Source of the DNA: Pseudomonadota bacterium
GTDB lineage: Bacteria; Pseudomonadota; Alphaproteobacteria; Rhizobiales; Aestuariivirgaceae
NCBI GenBank assembly: GCA_016522385.1
Contig: JAEKFU010000508.1
Coordinates: forward strand, 1 to 9,622
DNA length: 9,622 nucleotides
Direction: 5' to 3'
The notes beneath the pieces were generated by a model. It saw only the letters and a list, made by a program, of their open reading frames with translations, did not search any database and was not told the origin of the DNA. Below, one piece after another: positions 1-6,199 of the stretch. Both the position numbers and the translations under genes were made by a program. Each line of letters opens with the position of its first letter. Position 1 is the stretch's first letter.

Positions 1-1
1 G

Positions 2-1003
2 ATTGAAACCATCACTTCGTTGCCGTCAGGTATGACGACATCGGCTTATCAGATCCGTCCGCCGGTACCGCTGACCGGGCCATTGCTGCTGTTCGCGCTG
101 ATTCTGTTCCTGGTCGATTGTGTTGCAGCGCTGTTCTTGTCCGGCGCCTGGTATCGGTTAAGTTCCATGCGTGGCGTCACCACGGCACTACTTGCCCTGG
201 TACTTCTGGCTGCGCCGGCTGACTTGGGTCGCGCCCAGGACATCAACCTTTCAGCAACTGAACGTTTTGCCATGCGCAATGTAAGCGAGACCCGTCTTGC
301 CTATGTGATGACCGGGCGCAAGTCAGTCGACGATATCAGTTTTGCCGGCCTTGCCGGTTTGACCGAAAAACTCACACAGCGCACGTCCGTCGAACCCGCG
401 CTGCCGACCGGCATTAATATCGAGCAGGATGAGATTGTCTTCTTCCCACTGCTCTACTGGCCCGTGGTGCCGGACGCCAAGCCGCTGTCGGAGGACGCTG
501 TCGCCAAGATCGATCGCTTCATGAAGAATGGCGGTACAATTTTTTTCGACACACGCGATAGCCAGACAGACATTACCAGCTTTACGGGCCAACCGAGCGA
601 GGCGACTCGAGCTCTGCGGCGCATCCTTTCGGCGCTTGACATTCCCGCCCTTGTGCCGGTGCCGCCCGAACACGTCCTGACCAAGTCGTTCTACCTGTTG
701 CAGTCGTTTCCGGGTCGCTGGGCTGATGGCGCGTTGTGGGTTGAAGACAGCCAGCAGCCCGGCCGCGACAATGCCGGCAATTCGGACGGTGTGACCTCAA
801 TCATTATCGGCTCGAACGATTATGCTGCCGCGTGGGCACAGGATGTCAATGCACGGCCCCTGTATCCGGCTGTGCCAGGCGGAGAACGTCAACGCGAGTT
901 CGCATTCCGGACGGGCATCAACACGGTGATGTATGCACTCACCGGCAACTACAAGGCCGATCAGGTGCATGTGCCGGCGCTGCTTGAGAGGCTTGGTCAG
1001 TGA
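2..1003 (+). CDS. DUF4159 domain membrane protein, 3' part (5' end outside window)
   Basis: The reading frame is open from base 2 and ends at TGA 1001-1003, giving 333 visible residues. A TTG at 20 is not a convincing start, so the gene probably continues upstream; family members in this group are usually over 900 residues, with a BatA-like N-terminus. Two hydrophobic segments are visible, at about visible residues 24-47 and 59-72. The second, preceded by Met-Arg-Gly and ending in Gly-Arg-Ala-Gln, looks like an embedded signal peptide. The rest (about 85-320) matches the DUF4159 type: the stretch DEIVFFPLLYWPVV, then a helix, then FMKNGGTIFFDTRD. This domain is expected to lie in the periplasm. 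DUF4159 genes commonly sit in operons with a MoxR ATPase, a DUF58 protein and the next gene here. The molecular function is unknown; a role in envelope or complex maturation is inferred from that context only. Confidence 0.85.
   Translation: METITSLPSGMTTSAYQIRPPVPLTGPLLLFALILFLVDCVAALFLSGAWYRLSSMRGVTTALLALVLLAAPADLGRAQDINLSATERFAMRNVSETRLAYVMTGRKSVDDISFAGLAGLTEKLTQRTSVEPALPTGINIEQDEIVFFPLLYWPVVPDAKPLSEDAVAKIDRFMKNGGTIFFDTRDSQTDITSFTGQPSEATRALRRILSALDIPALVPVPPEHVLTKSFYLLQSFPGRWADGALWVEDSQQPGRDNAGNSDGVTSIIIGSNDYAAAWAQDVNARPLYPAVPGGERQREFAFRTGINTVMYALTGNYKADQVHVPALLERLGQ
986..991 (+). promoter_or_regulatory. Ribosome binding site for the GTG start at 1000
   Basis: GAGAGG lies 8 nt before the GTG at 1000-1002. 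It supports this non-ATG start, which overlaps the upstream stop codon as GTGA (1000-1003). The arrangement suggests translational coupling of the two genes. Confidence 0.7.
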
Positions 1004-3087
1004 ATTGGACGATTGAATTTAGCCCGCTGATCCCGGTCAATCTGCTGATTGGATTGATTGCGGTGGGACTGCTGTTGACCGGAGCCGGACTGCTGGCGCG
1101 TGCCCGCGGCGCACTTTTGCGTCTGACAAGTCTCGGCCTTTTGTCCCTTGCCCTGTTCAACCCGACAGTGCGTGAAGAAGACCGCGAACCGCTCAACGAT
1201 ATTGCCGTACTGGTTACCGACCGCTCGCAGAGTCAGCAGATCGATGGCCGCATGGAACGTGCATCGGTTGCAGAAAAACACCTGCGTCAGGAATTAGCCA
1301 GCCTACCCAACACTGAGGTGCGGTTTGCTACTGTCACCTCAGGCATCACCTCCAGCGAAGACGGTACCCGTGCTTTTGAGGCGCTCAAACAGGCGCTGTC
1401 GGATGTACCGCCTGAGCGTTATGCAGGAGCGTTGATTATCACTGACGGCCAGATCCACGATGTGCCGGCCAACTATGGCGAAGTCGGTTATGACGGCCCA
1501 ATACATGGCGTCATGACGGGTCGTCGCAACGAGGTTGATCGCCGTGTTGTGTTAGAGACTGCGCCGCGTTTTGGCATCGTCGGTGAACAGCAGGTCATCA
1601 GGTTTCGCGTTGAGGAAACCGGCACCAGCAACGACGGCACACCGATTGCCGTCTCTGTAGCCATTGATGGCGGCCAGCCACGGGAGGTGATGGTCGTCCC
1701 GAGTCAATCGGCAGAAGTCGAAATCCCTATTGAGCATGGCGGGCAGAATCTGACCGAATTGTCGGTTGATCTGCTGCCCGGCGAGCTTTCTACCAGCAAC
1801 AACCGCGCCATTGTCATCACCGAAGGCGTTCGTGACCGTTTGCGGGTGTTGTTGATATCCGGCGAACCACACCCTGGCGAGCGCACTTGGCGCAATCTCC
1901 TCAAGGCTGATGCCTCGGTTGACCTTGTTCATTTTACCATCCTCAGGCCGCCGGAAAAGCAGGACGGGACACCAATCCGCGAGTTGTCCCTGATCGCCTT
2001 CCCGACGCGCGAACTGTTCGTTGAAAAATTGTCGCAATTTGACTTGATCATCTTTGATCGCTACCAGCGTCGCGGTGTGCTGCCGCTCGCCTATTTGGCA
2101 AACATTGCTGGTTACATCGAAAAAGGCGGCGCGGTCCTGGTTGCAGCCGGGCCGGACTATGCCAATTCGTTCAGTCTCTACCGGACTCCGCTTGCTTCGG
2201 TTCTGCCTGCTATTCCGTCCGGTAAGATTGTTGAGGAACCATATCGTCCGCGCATTACCGCGACCGGGCAGAAACATCCGGTGACACGCGGTCTGCCTGG
2301 CGCCGGCAATGAAGACCAAGCGCCCAGCTGGGGCCGGTGGTTCCGGCTTATTGAGGCTGACGCCCGCGAGGGCCACGAGCTGATGGCCGGACCTGGCGAT
2401 CGGCCGCTGGTTGTCCTAGCCCGGCGTGAAGAAGGCCGCATAGCCCAGATGATGTCCGATCACGCTTGGCTGTGGGCCCGCGGGTTCGAGGGCGGGGGCC
2501 CACAGGCCGAACTACTGCGCCGCATGGCCCATTGGCTGATGAAGGAGCCTGAGCTTGAGGAAGAGGCACTCACCGGCCGCCAGGACGGTCATCGGGTGAT
2601 CGTCGAGCGCCGCACCATGGCCGATAAGGTCGAACCGGTGACCGTCACCCTGCCCGGCGGCGACAAGAAAAAGCTGAATCTAAGACAACTGCAGCCGGGT
2701 ATCTGGCAGACTGCCATGGAGGCCGATGAGGCCGGCATCCACCGGCTAAGCGACGGGACATTGTCGGCCTTCGTCGCGGTCGGCAACGCTGATCCGCGCG
2801 AGGCAGCAGAACTGCACGCCACAACGGAAAAATTACGACCGGTCGTGTCACAGTCGAATGGTGGTTTTACCTGGTTGAGCAGCGGCCTCGGCCACCGTCT
2901 GTCGCTGCCGCGCCTGTCGAAGGTCAAGGCCGGCCGCAGCATGGCCGGATCCGGCTGGCTCGGCCTGAAGGCCAACGAGGCCTACCGCGTGAAGTCCGTC
3001 AATCAGATCCCCATCTTCGGCACCCTCCTGTCCCTCGCCATCCTCCTCGGCCTGATCAGCCTGATGTGGTACCGTGAAGGGCGTTAG
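1000..3087 (+). CDS. Large membrane protein with vWA-like and GATase1-like domains, partner of the DUF4159 protein
   Basis: A 695-residue protein starting at GTG, overlapping the DUF4159 gene by 4 nt. Two transmembrane helices lie at about 10-33 and 40-55, and one near the C-terminus at about 672-690; the large middle part is probably periplasmic. Residues 67-160 look like a von Willebrand A fold: after a hydrophobic strand comes D74-R-S76-Q-S78, a DxSxS metal-site (MIDAS-like) motif, and a TDG at 148-150. Residues 281-435 resemble the class I glutamine amidotransferase-like fold seen in BatA-linked proteins, with strands around LRVLLISG and AVLVAAG. The whole protein contains no cysteine, so this domain cannot be an active Cys amidotransferase. 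A conserved-looking Trp-rich and acidic block (488-523) follows, with HAWLWARG and HWLMKEPELEEE. It probably works with the DUF4159 protein and upstream MoxR-type genes. The exact role is unknown. Confidence 0.85.
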   Translation: MNWTIEFSPLIPVNLLIGLIAVGLLLTGAGLLARARGALLRLTSLGLLSLALFNPTVREEDREPLNDIAVLVTDRSQSQQIDGRMERASVAEKHLRQELASLPNTEVRFATVTSGITSSEDGTRAFEALKQALSDVPPERYAGALIITDGQIHDVPANYGEVGYDGPIHGVMTGRRNEVDRRVVLETAPRFGIVGEQQVIRFRVEETGTSNDGTPIAVSVAIDGGQPREVMVVPSQSAEVEIPIEHGGQNLTELSVDLLPGELSTSNNRAIVITEGVRDRLRVLLISGEPHPGERTWRNLLKADASVDLVHFTILRPPEKQDGTPIRELSLIAFPTRELFVEKLSQFDLIIFDRYQRRGVLPLAYLANIAGYIEKGGAVLVAAGPDYANSFSLYRTPLASVLPAIPSGKIVEEPYRPRITATGQKHPVTRGLPGAGNEDQAPSWGRWFRLIEADAREGHELMAGPGDRPLVVLARREEGRIAQMMSDHAWLWARGFEGGGPQAELLRRMAHWLMKEPELEEEALTGRQDGHRVIVERRTMADKVEPVTVTLPGGDKKKLNLRQLQPGIWQTAMEADEAGIHRLSDGTLSAFVAVGNADPREAAELHATTEKLRPVVSQSNGGFTWLSSGLGHRLSLPRLSKVKAGRSMAGSGWLGLKANEAYRVKSVNQIPIFGTLLSLAILLGLISLMWYREGR

Positions 3088-3120
3088 GGATGGAATTGGC
3101 GCTGTGACCTTCGTTGGCTT

Positions 3121-3166
3121 AGAGGGTGTCTTTCTCAAATGGTTCCATATGAGAAAGACACGCTCT
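3121..3166. repeat. 46-bp near-palindromic intergenic element, copy 1
   Basis: The left arm AGAGGGTGTCTTTCTCA (3121-3137) pairs with the right arm TGAGAAAGACACGCTCT (3150-3166) with one G-G mismatch at 3125/3162. Between them, ATGG and CCAT also pair around TT, flanked by an A-A mismatch. The element lies 33 nt after the stop of the 695-residue protein gene and 3 nt beyond the stop of the minus-strand acetyltransferase gene, so it separates two convergent genes. It could act as a two-way terminator or an mRNA 3' stabiliser, although there is no long T-run. It is the reverse complement of the copy at 8316-8361 with one difference in 46 bases. Confidence 0.9.
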
Positions 3167-3169
3167 TGT

Positions 3170-3688
3170 CTAACCAGACCTTCGCGGCGATAAGACCAGT
3201 CCTTTGGCGGCGCAAAGAGCATTGTCCTGCAATTCCAGATAGAGCAACCTGTTGGGATCAACCGGCCCGGGCATCAGCAGCTTGCCGGTGGGAACTTTTT
3301 GAAAACCGACCCGCGCGTAGTACGGTTCATCACCGACCAGGATGACCAATCGGTGGCCCATTTCGCCGGCTTCGGCCAGTCCATGCCGCATCAAAGCGCG
3401 CCCTATGCCCTTGCCGTGGTAGATCGGCGCTACCGCCAGCGGGCCAAGCAGCAGGGCCTCAGTGCCCGCCTCGCCAATTCGCAGCGCCCAGAAGCTTATC
3501 GCGCCGAGAATTTCTCCGTCAGCGGTCACAGCGACAAAGGACAAGCCGTCCATCGGTCGTTCGCCTTCGCGCAGCCGATAGGCTGTCTTGGTGCTGCGCG
3601 ACAGGCCGAACACCTCATCGAGGAGTCGTTCGATCTCAAGTTGCTGGCTGGCGTGCTGTTGTACGATCGAATAGTTAGGGAGCGACAT
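3170..3688 (-). CDS. GNAT family N-acetyltransferase (YhbS-like)
   Basis: A 172-residue protein starting at ATG 3688-3686 and ending at TAG 3172-3170. It carries the acetyl-CoA binding motif A of the GNAT fold: the strand LLLGPLAVAP (79-88), then H91-G-K-G-I-G-R-A98, which is the R/Q-x-x-G-x-G/A type pyrophosphate loop. The later YYARVGF (123-129) is the usual GNAT segment just before the last strands. The length and the order of motifs match the YhbS/COG3153 group of small acetyltransferases. The substrate cannot be told from sequence. The start has a modest purine-rich stretch (GGAAAG) about 10 nt upstream. It reads in the same direction as regB, 233 nt downstream of it, and ends against the palindrome at 3121-3166. 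Co-transcription with regB is possible but not shown. Confidence 0.88.
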   Translation of the reverse strand: MSLPNYSIVQQHASQQLEIERLLDEVFGLSRSTKTAYRLREGERPMDGLSFVAVTADGEILGAISFWALRIGEAGTEALLLGPLAVAPIYHGKGIGRALMRHGLAEAGEMGHRLVILVGDEPYYARVGFQKVPTGKLLMPGPVDPNRLLYLELQDNALCAAKGLVLSPRRSG

Positions 3689-3795
3689 TTTCCGAGTCTT
3701 TCCGAGAACAGGACTTCATGCGCCTCTGGCCGCAGGCTTGATCCAGTTCACAGAAGTTTCGGATGGCAAGAGTTTGGCAGAAGCAACGATCAGGT

Positions 3796-3817
3796 AACCG
3801 CAGGACGAGTTGCGGTT
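3796..3817. other. Small hairpin in the regB-acetyltransferase gap
   Basis: AACCGCA (3796-3802) and TGCGGTT (3811-3817) form a perfect 7-bp stem with an 8-nt loop; on the plus strand it runs into TTTT (3816-3819). It lies about 105 nt past the end of regB and about 108 nt before the acetyltransferase start. It could be a weak terminator or processing site after regB, but the T-run is on the strand opposite to regB transcription, so this role is doubtful. Nothing else was recognised in 3689-3921. Confidence 0.3.
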
Positions 3818-3921
3818 TTCAATCGTCGTCGCTGAAGCATCTGGTGATGCATTGCTTGGGAACTCTCTGTTTATCATTGGTGAAACCGACCAGTGCCGGC
3901 TTGACCTGAGCAGCGCTGATA

Positions 3922-5298
3922 TCACGCCTCGGCCGCCGGTTCAACTTCTATGGTGCTACGCGACCAGGCGATGCGGACAATTGCACCGGTCGCCGGGTAG
4001 GCGCGGTTAGCCAGCGCAACACTGGCACCGGAGCGCTCCAGCACGGTCTTGGCAATGAAGAACCCGAGACCCATACCCTGATGCCCGTCACTGTCGGTGG
4101 AAACAGCGTCGCCGAGATAACGCGGGCGTGTCGTCACGAACGGTTCGCCGAGACGCTCGATGACGTCCTGTGCAAAGCCGGGTCCGTCATCGCTGATTGT
4201 AATCACCACTTCATCGGAATCCCAGTTTACTTCGATATCTACCGTGCTGGCGGCAAAGTCCACCGCGTTCTCCAGCAAATTTCCGATGCCATAGATGATC
4301 GCCGGACTACGCGGGAAGACCGGTTGTGTGCTGGCTGTGCCTTCGCCATTGGCCGTTGCCGGTGCGTTTAGATTTATGTCGACATCGGTGCCGCGCAGTG
4401 GACCAGCGATCTCGTCAATCATCACCAGCACGTTGAGCCTGGCGAACATCTCATCGCTCTGCGCTTCACGATCGGCCAGTCGTGAGAGAATATCGCGGCA
4501 CCGGTCGGCCTGCGAGACTAGCAGTTCCAAGTCCTCGCGAATGCTGTCATTGTCTTTGTGATCTCTTTTCAATTCTTTCGCGACCAGCGAAATCGTTGCC
4601 AGCGGCGTGCCAAGTTCGTGTGCGGCCGCAGCGGCCAGGCCGTCGAGCGCATGCAACTTTTGCTCCCGCGCCAGGATCTCCTCCGTCGTTGCCAGCGCAT
4701 CCGACATCTCGCGCGCTTCCCGCGCAATCCGGCTGACGTAAAGTGCGGAAAATATCAGCCCGCAGCACAAAGCGGCCCACACGCCGCTGATATAGAGCGG
4801 CGGCAATATCAGCTCGTCGACTGGCCCCCACGGCAAGGGCATGTGGCTGACGGCCAGAACCGTTACCGAAATCAACGCAATGACGCACAGCCAGATTGTG
4901 CGCTCCAGCGGCAAGGATGTCGCCGACACTGTCACTGGAACCAGAAACAAGAACGAGAAAGGGTTCTCCAGCCCGCCGGTCATGTACAGCAACACGGCCA
5001 GCTGCACTAAGTCATAGGCCAATAGCGCGGCTGCATATCGCTCGTGCAACCGGATACTTGTGCGCCAGCGCAAGGAGAGAAAAACATTCAGCCAGGCCGA
5101 CAACGCGATTACCGCCAGACAGGGCCCGAGGGGTAGCGAGAACCCGAGCACCATATAGACCCACAGGATAGCGCCGGTCTGGCCGATCACCGCCATCCAA
5201 CGCAGCCTTACCAGCGTTTGCAGGCGCAAGCCGCGAACTGTCTGCTGCGGGCCAACGAACGGGGCCAGCCAGGCTTTCGATTTCATCGCATTTTCCAT
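3922..5298 (-). CDS. regB: RegB/PrrB/ActS-family redox-sensing histidine kinase
   Basis: A 458-residue membrane kinase. About six transmembrane helices lie within residues 33-187. Between the third and fourth sits GGLENPF (108-114), the GGxxNPF ubiquinone-site motif of RegB. The H-box is AAAAHELGTPLATI with phospho-acceptor H227. C267, in ADRCRDIL, lies exactly 40 residues later, the same spacing as H225 and the redox-active C265 of Rhodobacter capsulatus RegB. The ATPase has an N-box (NLLENAV, 340-346), a G1 box (DDGPGF, 370-375) and a G2 box (GMGLGFF, 408-414). The family senses the respiratory redox state and phosphorylates RegA to control photosynthesis, nitrogen fixation, respiration or acid-tolerance genes, depending on species. 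It is divergent from senC, as in Rhodobacter, but no regA/actR gene is adjacent. The start could be ATG 5298-5296 or the ATG four codons later; neither has a strong ribosome site. Confidence 0.95.
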   Translation of the reverse strand: MENAMKSKAWLAPFVGPQQTVRGLRLQTLVRLRWMAVIGQTGAILWVYMVLGFSLPLGPCLAVIALSAWLNVFLSLRWRTSIRLHERYAAALLAYDLVQLAVLLYMTGGLENPFSFLFLVPVTVSATSLPLERTIWLCVIALISVTVLAVSHMPLPWGPVDELILPPLYISGVWAALCCGLIFSALYVSRIAREAREMSDALATTEEILAREQKLHALDGLAAAAAHELGTPLATISLVAKELKRDHKDNDSIREDLELLVSQADRCRDILSRLADREAQSDEMFARLNVLVMIDEIAGPLRGTDVDINLNAPATANGEGTASTQPVFPRSPAIIYGIGNLLENAVDFAASTVDIEVNWDSDEVVITISDDGPGFAQDVIERLGEPFVTTRPRYLGDAVSTDSDGHQGMGLGFFIAKTVLERSGASVALANRAYPATGAIVRIAWSRSTIEVEPAAEA

Positions 5299-5437
5299 TT
5301 GCGCCGACAGACTGCTCCATGGATGATTGCTGCTCTGCCCGCCTATGGAATAGCAGTTTCCTGCACGTGTCTAGCGTGCCTAAAAATTGCCGGACTGCGA
5401 CCCGACGTCACTTGGAAATCCAGACACTCATAACGAT
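5299..5437. promoter_or_regulatory. Divergent regB / senC intergenic control region
   Basis: This 139-nt gap must hold the promoters of both divergent genes. No clear sigma-70 boxes could be picked. Two dyads are visible: GCACG (5363-5367) with CGTGC (5375-5379) across 7 nt, and GCGAC (5397-5401) with GTCAC (5407-5411) across 5 nt. The second is loosely like the GCG-C/GTCGC-type half-sites of RegA-family regulators, so autoregulation by a RegA protein is possible. The match is inexact and the assignment is speculative. Confidence 0.45.
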
Positions 5438-6052
5438 ATGTCAGAAGCAATGAGCAGACTCCACGTGACAGCCATCCTGATTTCTGCCGTCATCGCGTTG
5501 GCGGGGCTTACCGCGATCCAAGTGATGCGCCCTGAGCAGCCAACCGCACGCTCCACCGGTGCGGCCCTGGTGGGCGGGCCATTTGGCCTTACAGCACATG
5601 ATGGTGCAAATGTTACCGACCAGCAGTTCCGTGGCAAGCACATGCTTATCTTTTTTGGCTACACTTACTGCCCAGATGTGTGTCCAGCCGGCTTGCAGGT
5701 GATGACCGGGGCCCTTGAAAAGCTCGGGTCTGACGCAGACAACATCCAGCCACTGTTCATTACCATTGATCCGCAACGCGATACTGTGCCGGTTCTGGCT
5801 TCCTACATGGAGCACTTTCATCCCCGGCTTATTGGTCTCACCGGCACAGCCGATGAAATCGCCGATGTCGCCAAGGCCTACCGGGTCTATTACAAGAAGG
5901 CTGGAAACGAATCAGGGAATGATTACCTAATGGATCATTCCAGCATTCTTTACCTGATGGGCCCCACGGGTCAGTTTGTGAAGCATTTTGCCTATGGCAC
6001 CGATGTTGACGCTCTAGCCCAAGAAATCCGCGCCGCAGTGGCAGAAAACTGA
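5438..6052 (+). CDS. senC: SCO1/SenC/PrrC family copper-binding protein
   Basis: With the start at ATG 5438 this is a 204-residue protein; an ATG at 5450 is also possible, and a longer TTG-initiated frame from 5387 lacks support because its extra residues are not family-like. An N-terminal hydrophobic segment at 9-29 anchors it in the inner membrane. The thioredoxin-like domain faces the periplasm. The copper ligands are all present: C78 and C82 in YTYCPDVCP, and H167 in MDHSSILYL. DPQRDT (111-116) and the C-terminal GPTGQFVKHF segment are family hallmarks. SCO proteins deliver copper to the CuA site of cytochrome c oxidase or act as thiol-disulfide reductases. In Rhodobacter senC (prrC) sits beside regB and regA and affects the RegB signal. 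Here it is divergent from regB and followed by phaZ rather than regA. Confidence 0.95.
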   Translation: MSEAMSRLHVTAILISAVIALAGLTAIQVMRPEQPTARSTGAALVGGPFGLTAHDGANVTDQQFRGKHMLIFFGYTYCPDVCPAGLQVMTGALEKLGSDADNIQPLFITIDPQRDTVPVLASYMEHFHPRLIGLTGTADEIADVAKAYRVYYKKAGNESGNDYLMDHSSILYLMGPTGQFVKHFAYGTDVDALAQEIRAAVAEN

Positions 6053-6079
6053 CTATTTTGCACTGCACGTAGCGGCAAC

Positions 6080-6107
6080 TAATTGAAAACTCTTTTGAAT
6101 TAAAATC
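6080..6107 (+). promoter_or_regulatory. AT-rich promoter-like stretch before phaZ
   Basis: Within the 147-nt senC-phaZ gap, bases 6080-6107 are strikingly AT-rich (TTGAAA, TTTTGAATTAAAAT) compared with the GC-rich surroundings. This is the likeliest place for a phaZ promoter, but no well-spaced -35/-10 pair can be defended. It lies between two TGC-N3-GCA dyads. Confidence 0.3.
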
Positions 6108-6141
6108 CCACTTACCTTGAAGGTCGCGGCTCCGCTTGGTA

Positions 6142-6158
6142 GTGTTGCAACGCAACAC
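6142..6158. promoter_or_regulatory. Perfect 7-bp dyad upstream of phaZ, candidate PhaR-type operator
   Basis: GTGTTGC (6142-6148) and GCAACAC (6152-6158) form a perfect inverted repeat around AAC, centred 50 bp before the phaZ start. The core TGC-N3-GCA resembles the TGC-rich palindromes described for the PHA-responsive repressor PhaR in Paracoccus and Rhodobacter. A second, shorter core of the same kind is at 6059-6067. The spacer is too short for a good RNA hairpin and there is no T-run, which favours an operator over a terminator. The regulator assignment is inference. Confidence 0.45.
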
Positions 6159-6182
6159 GGGGCGGATGAGCAAGACAGACCA

Positions 6183-6188
6183 AGGGGG
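6183..6188 (+). promoter_or_regulatory. Ribosome binding site of phaZ
   Basis: AGGGGG ends 11 nt before ATG 6200. It is the strongest Shine-Dalgarno-like run near this start and supports it over later Met codons. Confidence 0.6.
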
Positions 6189-6199
6189 TGGGCTGACAA

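Noticed and set aside
167..1003. A separate secreted protein starting at ATG 167 with a signal-peptide-like N-terminus.
   Set aside because: The frame is open upstream through another membrane segment, and DUF4159 proteins of this group often contain an internal hydrophobic segment of this type; no ribosome site supports the ATG.
1552..2376. A 274-codon minus-strand open frame inside the 695-residue protein gene.
   Set aside because: It is antisense to a well-supported coding gene and shows no recognisable domain or start signal.
3716..3925. A 69-codon minus-strand frame starting at a GTG that overlaps the regB stop (GTGA) and filling the gap before the acetyltransferase gene.
   Set aside because: The position is tempting, but there is no usable ribosome site (GAGG is 1 nt from the GTG), the composition is Ser-rich and not protein-like, it uses ATA and AGA codons, and no family is recognised. 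It also spans a hairpin.
5387..5437. N-terminal extension of the SenC frame from TTG 5387.
   Set aside because: The extra residues (MPDCDPTSLGNPDTHND) precede a normal anchor segment, have no ribosome site and would use up the divergent promoter region.
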